Shown: piece by piece, positions 33,154-42,581 of the stretch
How the letters are laid out: each line of letters opens with the position of its first letter
Position numbering within the stretch: the first letter of the stretch is position 1
NCBI RefSeq assembly: GCF_001895145.1
Contig: NZ_BDIR01000002.1
Span: forward strand, 124,001-188,000
Length of the DNA: 64,000 nt
Direction: 5' to 3'
From: Arcobacter sp. LA11
GTDB lineage: Bacteria > Campylobacterota > Campylobacteria > Campylobacterales > Arcobacteraceae
Position numbers and translations under genes: made by a program
The notes under the pieces: generated by a model
Databases searched by the model: none
What the model saw: the letters and a program-made list of their open reading frames with translations, nothing else
What the model was told of the DNA's origin: nothing

Positions 33154-35892
33154 ATGAAACATTATTTAGCTTATAAAGCAAGTGCCGGAAGTGGGAAAAC
33201 TTTTGCATTAACTGTACGATATATCACGCTATTACTATTAGGTGCAAAGGTAAAAGAGATATTAACTTTAACCTTTACAAATAAAGCTGCAAATGAAATG
33301 AGTGAAAGAATTTATCATACGCTATTAAATCTAGGGAATGATGAAGCCTATTTAAATGCAATAATTGAACAATCAAATTTAACAAAAGAGCAAATCTTAT
33401 CGAAAAAAGAATTTTTAGTTGAAGAATTCACAAATTCAGCTTTATCAATTTTTACAATAGATAAATTTATAAATAAAATTCTAAGAGAATTTTGTGGATA
33501 TATTGGAATAAGTGATGATTTTGAAATAAAAGAAGATGATGTAGAAGTATTAAGTAATAAGTTTCTTCAATCTTTAGATTTAAAAAGTTTTGATAAATTG
33601 ATTGATTTTTCACTATTTGAGAAGAAAAAATATTCATCACTTTTTGATATATTTAAAAATCTACTTGAAAAGAATGAAGAAGTAAAGATTTTAGATATTG
33701 ATGCAAGTTTAATAAACTTACAAAAACAAGAAGCATTGAAAGAAGCTTATAAAATAAAAGAGTTTATTTTGAACTCTCCTGTTTCTTCAGATGCAGCAAA
33801 AAAAGCTGTAGATTTTGATTCTTTCGATACTTTATTAGAAAAAGGTAAAACTTGGTTAACAAAGGATTGTGCAGCTGATTTTAGAACTTTTAAAAAATGT
33901 TCTAACGACTTACTTGAAAGCTATTTTTCTAAGTTAAAAGATGAAGTAGGGATATATTACAAAATTAGGTCTGGTTTTAGTTTAAGTAGATTATTTGAAC
34001 TATATAAACTCTTTAAAGATTATAAAATAAAATATAATAAATCAAAAAATAGTCTTCATTTTGATGATATCTCAAATCTTACTTATGAACTTTTATCTTC
34101 AAAAATTGATAAAGATTTTTTATATTTTAGATTAGATTCAAAATTTTCTCATATTTTAATTGATGAGTTTCAAGATACTTCTTTACTTCAATATAAGATT
34201 TTACAACCTTTAATTGAGGAGATTCTTTCAGGACAAAAAGAAAATTTTAAAACTTTTTTCTATGTAGGAGATACAAAACAATCAATCTATAGATTTAGAG
34301 GTGGGAAAAGAGAACTTTTTGATTATGTTTTAAAAACAAATTCAAATGTAGAAGTAGAAATTTTAAATACAAATTATAGATCATGTGAAGCTATTGTAAA
34401 TTTTGTAAATGAGTCTTTTAACAACTTACCTACATATGAATATCATGATCAGTTTGCAATTCATAAAAATGGATTTGTAGAAGTTTATGAAGATGAAGTA
34501 TTGCTTGAAGATGAAAAATTTAAAAATATTGCAAAAAAAATATCAACACTTATGCAAAATGGTGTAAATAGTAATGATATTGCAATTTTAACTTATACAA
34601 ATAACGATGTATTAAATTTATACTCTTATTTAAAGAAAATGTTTCCAAGTTTAAAAATCACTACAGAAATGACATCTAAGCTTATAAATCAAGAAAATGT
34701 AAAAGCTGTAATAAATGCAATAAAATTTTTATACTTTGAAGAGAGTATATATAAAGAGAATGTAAATGCAATTATTGGAAAGGCTCCTTCAAGTGATTTG
34801 TTTTTAGATGTTGATATTAAGAAATTAAGTATTCAAGATGTGATTTATAAAATAGCAATGGATTTGGATATTATTGATGATAATGTGGTTAAGTTAATTG
34901 AACTTTGTTCTTCTTATAAAAATATTGTTGAGTTTGTATATGAAATAGATAAGCTAGATGCTTCAATGCAAAATTCAGAACAAGTGGGATTGCAAATATT
35001 AACAATTTTTAAATCAAAAGGTTTAGAATTTCATACTGTGTTATTACTTGATAGAATAAAACAAAAAAATTCTGATAGAAGTTCTTTGCTTTTTGAATAT
35101 GATGATGTTCATTTAAAAAATATTTATTATAAAATTTCAAATTTAGAAAACTATAATGAAGATTATAAAAATGCTTTACAAAAAGAAAAGAGCTTAGCTT
35201 TAGAAGATGAATTAAATATTTTATATGTTGCTATGACAAGAGCTAGAAACAACATGATTATTTTCAAGAAGGAAAAAAAATCAGTTTTTGATTTATTAAA
35301 TTTAAAAAGTCAAACTATTGGTGATATAGTTATTAGTGAAAATAAGAGTAAAAACTATGAAAAGATTGAAAAAGTTACCTATACTCCTTTATTTTTAGGA
35401 GTACAAGAAAAACCAATTTCAAAAGCGAATGATGAAAAAGATTACACTTTACATGCAAAGTATTTTGGTATAGCCACACACTATAGTTTGGAGATGATGA
35501 ATACTTTTGATAAAGAGTCTTTGTCTACTTCTGTTAATTTAGCAAGAAATAGATATTCTAGTTATTTAAGTAGTGATGATTTTATTAAAATTGAGAATAG
35601 GATATTAAAATTAATAAATGATACTGAATTTAAATCTTTAACAAATGATTGTGAAATTTCAAAAGAGCAAGCTCTAATTTATAGAAATGAATTAAAAATT
35701 ATTGATTTATTAGTTAAAAAAGATGAAAAACTTTATATCTTTGATTATAAAACAACTAAGGATGAATTAGAAGAGCATATATTTCAAGTAAGTCATTATA
35801 AAAAAGCTATTAAAGAGATATTTGATACTAATGAAGTTTATTCATATATAATCTATTTAAAAGAAGATGAGGTTAAGTTAAAAGCTGTCTAA
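33154..35892 (+). CDS. addA: RecB-like helicase/nuclease, AddA type
   Basis: A UvrD/RecB-family helicase fused to a nuclease, acting in double-strand break repair with AddB. Walker A ASAGSGKT is at residues 9-16, TLTFTNKAANEMSER motif Ia at about 45-59, Walker B IDEFQDTS at about 336, GDTKQSIYRFRGG motif III, LNTNYRS motif IV, FKSKGLEF motif V and LYVAMTRARN motif VI. The C-terminal PD-(D/E)XK nuclease shows HYSLEMM, ELKIIDLLVKK and IFDYKTT (about 863). Length 912 matches the Campylobacter form. AddB is not beside it. The 3' end overlaps the convergent ThiE-like gene by 4 bases. Confidence 0.92.
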   Translation: MKHYLAYKASAGSGKTFALTVRYITLLLLGAKVKEILTLTFTNKAANEMSERIYHTLLNLGNDEAYLNAIIEQSNLTKEQILSKKEFLVEEFTNSALSIFTIDKFINKILREFCGYIGISDDFEIKEDDVEVLSNKFLQSLDLKSFDKLIDFSLFEKKKYSSLFDIFKNLLEKNEEVKILDIDASLINLQKQEALKEAYKIKEFILNSPVSSDAAKKAVDFDSFDTLLEKGKTWLTKDCAADFRTFKKCSNDLLESYFSKLKDEVGIYYKIRSGFSLSRLFELYKLFKDYKIKYNKSKNSLHFDDISNLTYELLSSKIDKDFLYFRLDSKFSHILIDEFQDTSLLQYKILQPLIEEILSGQKENFKTFFYVGDTKQSIYRFRGGKRELFDYVLKTNSNVEVEILNTNYRSCEAIVNFVNESFNNLPTYEYHDQFAIHKNGFVEVYEDEVLLEDEKFKNIAKKISTLMQNGVNSNDIAILTYTNNDVLNLYSYLKKMFPSLKITTEMTSKLINQENVKAVINAIKFLYFEESIYKENVNAIIGKAPSSDLFLDVDIKKLSIQDVIYKIAMDLDIIDDNVVKLIELCSSYKNIVEFVYEIDKLDASMQNSEQVGLQILTIFKSKGLEFHTVLLLDRIKQKNSDRSSLLFEYDDVHLKNIYYKISNLENYNEDYKNALQKEKSLALEDELNILYVAMTRARNNMIIFKKEKKSVFDLLNLKSQTIGDIVISENKSKNYEKIEKVTYTPLFLGVQEKPISKANDEKDYTLHAKYFGIATHYSLEMMNTFDKESLSTSVNLARNRYSSYLSSDDFIKIENRILKLINDTEFKSLTNDCEISKEQALIYRNELKIIDLLVKKDEKLYIFDYKTTKDELEEHIFQVSHYKKAIKEIFDTNEVYSYIIYLKEDEVKLKAV

Positions 35893-36443
35893 ACAAAGTA
35901 TCTTATTGATGCAAATCCGTAGGCTCTTGTTTTTGAAATTTGACTTATATGTTCTTCATCTATAATTCCACCAAGAGCAATAATATCTAGGTCTTCATAG
36001 ACTCGAATAGTCTCTCTTAGTTTTGCCATACCTTTTGCTTCTGGTTTATTTGGAGAGAAAAAAATTGGAGAGTAGGTAATCGCATTTACATGTTGTTTTT
36101 GTGCATTTTCTATATCTTTATAATTATGGCAAGAAATTACTGTGTAGAGGTCTAAATCTTTAGCTTTTTGTATTTTATTAAATTGTTCAGATGTAAGATG
36201 AACTCCTGTTGCTTTTAGTTTCTTTGCAAGCTTGTAGTTTCCATTGATTAATATTTTTTCAATATTAAACTCTTTACATATCTTTACAAAAACTTTTGCA
36301 AGTTCTTTAAAATTTTCAGAGCTTTTATCTCTAAAGCAAGCCATATCAACTTTTTTTAGAGTTAATGCTTTTTTTAAATTTTCTTCAAATATTTTTACAT
36401 CATTTGAATAATATAGAGGATCAGTTATAAGATAACTAATCAA
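35889..36443 (-). CDS. Thiamine phosphate synthase-like protein (ThiE/TenI fold)
   Basis: A 184-residue TIM barrel. ThiE-type features: YLITDP at the start, ACFRDKSSENF (like QxRxK), KATGVHLTSEQ (GVHL loop), SCHNYKDIENAQ, ITYSPIFFSPNKPEAKG (like GPIFPTxTK) and IALGGI phosphate-binding end. Typical ThiE binds HMP-pyrophosphate and thiazole phosphate; TenI relatives are aminotautomerases. The GPIF motif is YSPIF here and no thi genes are adjacent, so either role is possible. Start is TTG 36443 with GGGA 5 bases before. Confidence 0.75.
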   Translation of the reverse strand: MISYLITDPLYYSNDVKIFEENLKKALTLKKVDMACFRDKSSENFKELAKVFVKICKEFNIEKILINGNYKLAKKLKATGVHLTSEQFNKIQKAKDLDLYTVISCHNYKDIENAQKQHVNAITYSPIFFSPNKPEAKGMAKLRETIRVYEDLDIIALGGIIDEEHISQISKTRAYGFASIRYFV

Positions 36444-36493
36444 ATTTTCCCGTATTATTTTTAATCCTTTACATTCTCTTTATATAAGAATTC

Positions 36494-36499
36494 TATAAT
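36494..36499 (+). promoter_or_regulatory. -10 box of the DUF3179 gene
   Basis: TTCTATAATAG contains TATAAT 27 bases before ATG 36527; AAAGGG lies before the start. Confidence 0.6.
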
Positions 36500-36526
36500 A
36501 GTTTATATTAAAATAAAGGGTATGTT

Positions 36527-37636
36527 ATGAGACTAGTTTTTATAATTTTGATATCTTTATCTTTAGCATTTTCTTATGATACTACTGATAATAGAAGTTT
36601 AGACTTAAAATTTAAAACTTTAGGTTGGAATACTAATTGGAAAAAACATGTGATTTCTTATGATGAATTATTAAGTGGTGGTCCCTCTCGTGATGGTATT
36701 CCTCCAATTGATAATCCAAAATTTATATCGGTTGAAAAAGCAAAAAGTTGGATTGGAGATAAAGAACCTGTAATTTTTTTAGAGATAGATAAAAAAGTAA
36801 AAGCTTATCCTATTTCTATATTGATGTGGCATGAAATTGTAAATGATACTTTAGCTGATAAAAAAATATCAGTAACTTTTTGTCCCTTATGTAATTCTGC
36901 AATTGTGTTTGATAGAGTTTTAGATGGTGTTGAATATGACTTTGGAACATCAGGACTTCTAAGAAATTCTGATTTAGTAATGTATGATAGACAAACAGAA
37001 TCTCTATGGCAACAGTTTACAGGAGAAGGAATTGTAGGTGAAATGGTTGAAAAACAATTGAAATTTGTAGCTTCTTCCTTGGTTAGTTTTAAAGATGTAT
37101 ATACAAATTTCCCAAATGCACAAATCCTTTCAAAAAATACTGGTTTTAATAGAGATTATGGAAGAAACCCATATTCTGGATATGATGATATAAATCAAAC
37201 GCCGTTTCTTTTTGATAAGAAGTCTGATAGTAGATTAAGACCTATGCAAAAAGTTTTAACATTATCTTTGAATGATGTTGATAAAGCATATACTTATGAT
37301 GCATTAAAAAAAGATATTGTTTACAATGATAAAGATTTAGACTTAGTATTATTTTATAAAAAAGGAACGAATGCAGCTTTAGATAGAAGTTTAATAAGAG
37401 ACTCTAAAGATGATGGTTCGTATACAGTGTACAGTAATTTCTTAGATGATAAAAAATTAGATTTTTTTCATAAAAATGGAAAATTTATGGATAGAAATAC
37501 AAAATCCACTTGGAATATTTTTGGCCTTGCTATTGATGGAAAGCTAAAAGGTAAACAATTAAAACCTATAGTTCATGCGGATCATTTTTGGTTTTCTTGG
37601 GCAGTTTTTAAACCAAAAACTTTAATTTATAAATAG
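36527..37636 (+). CDS. DUF3179 domain-containing exported protein
   Basis: A 369-residue protein with a signal peptide (LVFIILISLSLAFS, cleavage near residue 16). The core is DUF3179: SGGPSRDGIPPIDNPKF, YPISILMWHEIVND, VTFCPLCNSAIVFDR (CPLC motif at about 121-124), FGTSGLLRNSDLVMYDRQT, SLWQQFTGEGIVGE and later LYDDKDLD-like segments. The family has no established reaction; the CXXC in a reducing-sensitive loop and the periplasmic location hint at a redox or metal role. It is a single-gene unit. Confidence 0.88.
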   Translation: MRLVFIILISLSLAFSYDTTDNRSLDLKFKTLGWNTNWKKHVISYDELLSGGPSRDGIPPIDNPKFISVEKAKSWIGDKEPVIFLEIDKKVKAYPISILMWHEIVNDTLADKKISVTFCPLCNSAIVFDRVLDGVEYDFGTSGLLRNSDLVMYDRQTESLWQQFTGEGIVGEMVEKQLKFVASSLVSFKDVYTNFPNAQILSKNTGFNRDYGRNPYSGYDDINQTPFLFDKKSDSRLRPMQKVLTLSLNDVDKAYTYDALKKDIVYNDKDLDLVLFYKKGTNAALDRSLIRDSKDDGSYTVYSNFLDDKKLDFFHKNGKFMDRNTKSTWNIFGLAIDGKLKGKQLKPIVHADHFWFSWAVFKPKTLIYK

Positions 37637-37654
37637 TAGTAAAAAATTTAGACA

Positions 37655-37684
37655 TAAAAAAAGGAAGAAACGAAAGCTCCTTCC
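37655..37684 (-). terminator. Terminator after atpB
   Basis: Minus strand: 9-bp stem GGAAGGAGC / GTTTCTTCC (37684-37676 and 37671-37663, with two G-T pairs) and a T7 run. It lies 28 bases after the atpB stop. Confidence 0.8.
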
Positions 37685-37711
37685 TCTTGTGTGTATTAAG
37701 TTTTTTATTTC

Positions 37712-38398
37712 TTAATGGTCTTCTTCTGCCATCATAACAGATCCAGCAATATAAACATAAGTTAATATACTGAAGATAAACGCTTGAAGAACACCAAACG
37801 CTGTTAATAAAAAGAAACCAGGAAGTGGTAGTAACCAAGGTACTAACATTAGAAGTACCATAAGGAACATATCATCTCCTCTAATTGAACCAAAAAGTCT
37901 AAATGATAATGAAATAATTCTTGAAATATGAGAAATGATTTCAATAGGAAACATTAAAGGAGCTAAAATAGGCATAGGTCCCATAAAGTGTTTAAAATAG
38001 TTGTAGAAACCATTTATTTTAATACCAACATAGTTATAGTAAACAAAAACAATAAGTGCTAAACTTAAAGTAAAGTTGATATTACTTGTAGGTGATTCAA
38101 AACCTGGAATAATACCAATCATATTTGCACCAAAAATAACTAAAGCTAAAGAACCAATTAATGGTAAATATCTTCTAGCATTTGTCTCTCCCATTGTATC
38201 CGCACCCATTGCTACTATTCCCCCAATGAATGTTTCTAAAACATTTTGTGCTCCAGTTGGAACTAATTGCATTTTTTTTGTTGCAGAGTTAACTACTAAT
38301 AGTAAAATTCCTATCACTAAAACATAGTGTGATAAGATAATCCATTCTTGCCCGTGTCCACCGATGGCACCTAAGAATGTAAACAGTCTTCCTTCCAT
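37712..38398 (-). CDS. atpB: ATP synthase F0 subunit a
   Basis: The membrane subunit that forms the proton half-channels next to the c-ring. The essential Arg is in ISLSFRLFGSIRGDD (about residue 160), followed by the long hydrophobic PWLLPLPGFFLLTAFGVLQAF with the conserved Gln/Glu-region. Length 228 is usual. It stands apart from the other ATP synthase genes, as in Campylobacter, and has its own promoter and terminator. Confidence 0.96.
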   Translation of the reverse strand: MEGRLFTFLGAIGGHGQEWIILSHYVLVIGILLLVVNSATKKMQLVPTGAQNVLETFIGGIVAMGADTMGETNARRYLPLIGSLALVIFGANMIGIIPGFESPTSNINFTLSLALIVFVYYNYVGIKINGFYNYFKHFMGPMPILAPLMFPIEIISHISRIISLSFRLFGSIRGDDMFLMVLLMLVPWLLPLPGFFLLTAFGVLQAFIFSILTYVYIAGSVMMAEEDH

Positions 38399-38441
38399 TT
38401 TCTTCCTTTTATGTTCTTTCTTTGACTAAAATATACTGAAC

Positions 38442-38447
38442 ATTATA
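38442..38447 (-). promoter_or_regulatory. -10 box of atpB
   Basis: ATATATAATGTTC on the minus strand holds TATAAT about 44 bases before ATG 38398; AAAGGAAGAAA is the ribosome site. Confidence 0.6.
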
Positions 38448-38489
38448 TATTTTGTTTACTAAATTTTTTATAAATGCACAAAATGAAAA

Positions 38490-39710
38490 CTAGATTTGCT
38501 TAAATCTGTAACCATTTTGTTTCAATTTTTCCCTTATTAGTTTTTGATGTTCTTCACCTTTTGTTTCTAAGGCAATTGTTATGTGGGCTTCCCCAAATTC
38601 TAACTTAATAGAATTTCTATCATAATCAATTTGAACTATATTTGCAGAACATAATTTAAAAATTTCAGTTAAATGTGTAAGAGAACCTGGTTTGTCCATT
38701 AGAGTTATTACAAGATTCATTTTTCTATTTGATTTAACTAAACCTTTTTCAATAATTTGAGAAAGCATAGTTACATCAATATTTCCTCCACTAATAACTG
38801 CACAAACTTTAGAATCTTCAATTTCTACTTTTTCATGCATAATTGCAGCTGTTGCAACTGCTCCTGCACCTTCAACAACTAGTTTATGTTTTTCTAATAA
38901 AAATAGAATTGCATTTGCAATTTCATTGTCATTTACTTCAACTATGTCATCTACATAATCAATAATAATATCTAAAAGCTTTGGTGTTACATCTCTTACA
39001 GCTATACCATCTGCAATAGTTCTAACTGCAACAGAATCAATTGGTATTTGTGATCTATATGATTCTTTCATAGCTTTTGCACCGCTTGCTACAACACCAA
39101 CGATTTTGATATCTGGATTTATACTTTTTGCTGCAATTGCAATTCCTGCAATTAATCCACCTCCACCAATTGGTACAATTAATTGTTTTAAATCTGGTAC
39201 TTTTTCAAGTATCTCAATTGCAATTGTTCCTTGTCCTGCAATTACATCATCATCTGCAAAAGGATGGATAAACTCTTTATTTTTTTCTTCAGAGAATTTC
39301 ATTGCAGCTTCATATGCTTCATCAAAGTTTTCACCATGAAGTATTACATTTGCTCCGTAAGATTTCACTCCCGAAACTTTTGTTAATGGAGTTGCTTCTG
39401 GCATAAAAATTGTTGCTTCACATCCAAAGTGTTGTGCTGAATATGCTAAACCTTGTGCATGATTTCCTGCACTTGCTGCTACTACACCTCTATCTTTTTT
39501 ATCTTGAGATAAGTTTGCAACTCTATTAAAGGCACCTCTTAATTTGAAACTTCCTGTTAGTTGTAAATTTTCTTTTTTAAAGTATATTTCACTATTGAAT
39601 GTTTCACTTAAAATAGGAGCTTTTGAAAAAGGAGTATTTAGTGCCACACCATCTAAGTTTTTTTCTGCTTCTTTTATATTGCTTATAGTTATCATTTTTT
39701 TGCTTTTCAT
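38490..39710 (-). CDS. ilvA: Threonine ammonia-lyase (threonine dehydratase) with ACT domain
   Basis: A PLP enzyme making 2-oxobutanoate from threonine, the entry to isoleucine. PLP Lys in NLQLTGSFKLRGAFN (about residue 58), GGGGLIAGIAIAAK phosphate loop at about 183-196, and a single C-terminal ACT domain from about 330 (NLVITLMDKPGSLTHLTE), so regulation by amino acids is likely. Two starts are possible: ATG 39710 and ATG 39695 (MITISNIK). A TATTAT near 39725 would put the transcript start only about 5 bases before the first, which favours the second. Neither has a good Shine-Dalgarno. Confidence 0.93.
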   Translation of the reverse strand: MKSKKMITISNIKEAEKNLDGVALNTPFSKAPILSETFNSEIYFKKENLQLTGSFKLRGAFNRVANLSQDKKDRGVVAASAGNHAQGLAYSAQHFGCEATIFMPEATPLTKVSGVKSYGANVILHGENFDEAYEAAMKFSEEKNKEFIHPFADDDVIAGQGTIAIEILEKVPDLKQLIVPIGGGGLIAGIAIAAKSINPDIKIVGVVASGAKAMKESYRSQIPIDSVAVRTIADGIAVRDVTPKLLDIIIDYVDDIVEVNDNEIANAILFLLEKHKLVVEGAGAVATAAIMHEKVEIEDSKVCAVISGGNIDVTMLSQIIEKGLVKSNRKMNLVITLMDKPGSLTHLTEIFKLCSANIVQIDYDRNSIKLEFGEAHITIALETKGEEHQKLIREKLKQNGYRFKQI

Positions 39711-39730
39711 TTTAATTGTCTATAATAGTA

Positions 39731-39795
39731 TCTAAAAACAGTTTTTATTTCTTTAAATAAAAACTATTTTTAGATAGAGCTAGAAGCTCTATCTA
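39731..39795 (-). terminator. Tandem hairpins between metE and ilvA
   Basis: Two perfect 11-bp stems on the minus strand: TAGATAGAGCT / AGCTCTATCTA with loop TCT (39795-39771), starting at the metE stop, then AGTTTTTATTT / AAATAAAAACT with loop AAAG (39765-39740) followed by GTTTTTAG. Together they should stop or process the metE transcript before ilvA. Confidence 0.8.
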
Positions 39796-42065
39796 TTTTC
39801 CTTTCTTATATAATTTACTGCTTCAACCATATTTTGAAGACTTTGTTTTGTTTCTTCCCATTTTCTAGTTTTTAACCCACAATCAGGATTTATCCATAAT
39901 TGTTTTTTAGGAAGTACCTCAAGTAAAAGCTTGATTTGTTTAACCATTTCTTCTACGCTGGGAACTCTTGGACTATGAATATCATAAACTCCAGGACCTA
40001 CTTCTTGTTTATATCCTACTTCTTTAAATATTTTTAGAAGTTCATTCCCACTTCTTGCTGTTTCTATTGATATTACATCTGCATCCATTGCTTCAATTGT
40101 TTTAATAATGTCATTGAATTCACTGTAACACATATGAGTATGGATTTGAGTCTCTTCTTTTGCGGAGCTTACTGCAATTTTAAAATCTCTAACAGCCCAA
40201 TCTTCATAAGTTTTTATTTTTTCTTTTCTTAAAGGGTAACCTTCTTTAAATGCTGCTTCATCAACTTGTATGATTTTAATTCCGGCATTTTGTAAATCAT
40301 CAATCTCATCACTTAGAGCAATTGCAATTTGCTTTGAAACTTCATCTTTTTGTTTATCATCTCTTACAAATGACCAATTTAAAATAGTAACAGGACCTGT
40401 TAACATACCTTTCATAATCTTTTTAGTTTTACTTTGTGCATAAGTTATCCAATCAACTGTCATAGCTTTTGGTCTACTAATATCACCATAAATAAATGGA
40501 GGTTTTACACATCTACTTCCATAAGATTGAACCCAACCATTTTGGCTAAATCCATAACCTTTTAGTTGTTCTCCAAAGTATTCAACCATATCATTTCTTT
40601 CAGGTTCTCCATGAACTAGAACTTCTATACCGCACTCTTCTTGAAATGAAATACAATCATTTATATAGTTTTTCATTTGTGTCTCATATTCATCTTTTGA
40701 GATAGTGTTTTTTTTATAGTCTCTTCTTGCTGTTCTTACTTCAGGAGTTTGAGGGAAAGAACCAATTGTAGTAATTGCTAAGTCTTTATAATTTAAAAGT
40801 TCTTTTTGAACTTTAATTCTATCTTCATATTTTCCATTTCTTTGAAGTTTTGAAAAGTTTGATACTCGTTTTTGTACCTTTTCATCATGAATGATTTTAG
40901 ATGTTTTTCTATCATGGTTAGCATGAATATTTCCTTCAAAAACTTTTGTTTCTTTATCGTCTAATGAATTAACACCATTATAAAAGATTTTAGAAATAAG
41001 TTTAATTTCTTCTAACTTTTCAACTGAATAACTTAACCAATTTTTAATATTCTCATCCATTTTATCTTCATATTTTAATGAAAATGGAGTATGAAGAAGA
41101 GAACAAGATGATGAAATAATCAAATTATTTTTATCAATAACTTTTGAAATCTCTCCTAATATTGACAGACTATTTTGAATATCATTTTTCCAAATATTTC
41201 TTCCATCTACAACTCCTGCAATTAATTTCTTTTTATTTCTTGCAATAGTTGCTAAAGATTCAAAATTTTCTTCTCCATATAAGAAGTCAAGACCAATTCC
41301 CCAAATAGGAGTTGTAACTAAAATTTTAGTTGCCTCATTTGAGTGCTCAAAATATGTTGTAACAATAATTTTTAAATTGTTAGTAACAATTGATAATCTA
41401 TCATATACTGGTTTTATAAGACTTAATACTTTTACTTCATTGTCTTTAGCAAATATAGGTTCATCAATTTGTATTGTTACAACTTCATCAAGTTTTGCAA
41501 TCTCTTTTAAAAGTTCTTCATAAACTGGAAGAATTTTTCCAAGTAATTCATAGGGGTCTTTTCTATCAACTCTTTTTGAAAGTCCCAGAAATGTTATAGG
41601 ACCTATTAAATTGATTTTTGTTTTTATCCCAAGTGTTTTTGCTTCTTTATATTCATTAATGATTTTTGAAGCATTTAATTTATATTCATCTTCTAAACTT
41701 AATTCTGGAACAATATAATGATAGTTTGTATTAAACCATTTTGTCATTTCCATAGCAACGGTAGTGTCATTTCCTCTGGCCATAGAAAAATATAATTCTT
41801 CACCTCTTAAGTTTTTAAATCTATTTGGAATAGCATTTAACATGATAGAGGTGTCTAAAATATTATCATAAAGTGAAAAGTCATTTGAACTTATATATTC
41901 AATACCTGCATCTTTTTGATATTCCCAATGACGTGCTTTTAATTTACTTGCTACTTCTTGTACTTCATTAAATGAACAATTATTTGCCCAAAAACTCTCT
42001 AATACTTTTTTTAGTTCTCTTTGTTCTCCAATTCTTGGAAAACCTATTACATATGATTTTGACAT
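39789..42065 (-). CDS. metE: Cobalamin-independent methionine synthase
   Basis: Transfers methyl from methyltetrahydrofolate polyglutamate to homocysteine. Of 758 residues, the N-terminal barrel begins VIGFPRIGEQRELKKVLE and the catalytic C-terminal barrel carries the zinc ligands IHTHMCYSEF (His, Cys), a Glu further on in SIETARS, and NPDCGLKTRKW (Cys). SFPQTPEVR at about 430 starts the second barrel. AAGGAAATATAGTA precedes the ATG. A Cys-rich small ORF lies 34 bases upstream on the same strand. Confidence 0.97.
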   Translation of the reverse strand: MSKSYVIGFPRIGEQRELKKVLESFWANNCSFNEVQEVASKLKARHWEYQKDAGIEYISSNDFSLYDNILDTSIMLNAIPNRFKNLRGEELYFSMARGNDTTVAMEMTKWFNTNYHYIVPELSLEDEYKLNASKIINEYKEAKTLGIKTKINLIGPITFLGLSKRVDRKDPYELLGKILPVYEELLKEIAKLDEVVTIQIDEPIFAKDNEVKVLSLIKPVYDRLSIVTNNLKIIVTTYFEHSNEATKILVTTPIWGIGLDFLYGEENFESLATIARNKKKLIAGVVDGRNIWKNDIQNSLSILGEISKVIDKNNLIISSSCSLLHTPFSLKYEDKMDENIKNWLSYSVEKLEEIKLISKIFYNGVNSLDDKETKVFEGNIHANHDRKTSKIIHDEKVQKRVSNFSKLQRNGKYEDRIKVQKELLNYKDLAITTIGSFPQTPEVRTARRDYKKNTISKDEYETQMKNYINDCISFQEECGIEVLVHGEPERNDMVEYFGEQLKGYGFSQNGWVQSYGSRCVKPPFIYGDISRPKAMTVDWITYAQSKTKKIMKGMLTGPVTILNWSFVRDDKQKDEVSKQIAIALSDEIDDLQNAGIKIIQVDEAAFKEGYPLRKEKIKTYEDWAVRDFKIAVSSAKEETQIHTHMCYSEFNDIIKTIEAMDADVISIETARSGNELLKIFKEVGYKQEVGPGVYDIHSPRVPSVEEMVKQIKLLLEVLPKKQLWINPDCGLKTRKWEETKQSLQNMVEAVNYIRKENR

Positions 42066-42099
42066 TACTATATTTCCTTAATATTTAATATTTTTTGTT

Positions 42100-42459
42100 T
42101 TATTTTAAAATTGATATTAAAGTTAGTAATGGTGGGTGTACTCCTGTGCGTCTAAATGCAAAAAATTTACAATAATAAAGGCATCGGGGAATAAATTTAA
42201 AAAGTGTTACTGTAAGTTGTGTTTTTATTTTAAAAAAGCAATCACAGTGACATGGTTTACTAAAATTTTGTTGTAAACATAATGTTAGTTCTTCAAGTGG
42301 AGGGTCACTTTCATCATATTCAGCACATTCTCTAGAGTTGTTGTTACATAGAGTATGTTCAGCCTTTATTATTAGGTTTTGCATTTTACTTTGAACAGCG
42401 TGTGCTTGTATACTAGCAAATGTAAAATAGTTTTTTCCAAAACCTTTAGGCGATTTCAT
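42100..42459 (-). CDS. Cys-rich 119-residue protein upstream of metE, unknown
   Basis: An open frame with an excellent ribosome site (AAAGGAAAACA before ATG 42459). It has eight Cys (residues 38, 45, 61, 70, 72, 74, 93, 97), including CHCDC at 70-74, and an acidic stretch ECAEYDESDPPLEE. No signal peptide and no family that I recognise. The C-terminal third is more basic and could be less constrained. Codirectional with metE and only 34 bases from it, so it is likely in the same transcript. The Cys arrangement suggests metal binding (inference); MetE itself is a zinc enzyme. That it is a gene is probable, not certain. Confidence 0.55.
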   Translation of the reverse strand: MKSPKGFGKNYFTFASIQAHAVQSKMQNLIIKAEHTLCNNNSRECAEYDESDPPLEELTLCLQQNFSKPCHCDCFFKIKTQLTVTLFKFIPRCLYYCKFFAFRRTGVHPPLLTLISILK

Positions 42460-42581
42460 TGTTTTCCTTTCATAAGATATATTTTGTGTAATTTATCGAA
42501 AAAGAGCTTAATAATATACGGAGGTCTTTTTTTTTAATAAAAATAGGCTAATATTGCAACAAAAATAAAATAAGGTCAAGT

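Noticed and set aside
37608-37838. 76-residue minus-strand frame with Cys/Trp over the end of atpB
   Set aside because: It lies in another frame across the conserved atpB C-terminus and its terminator.
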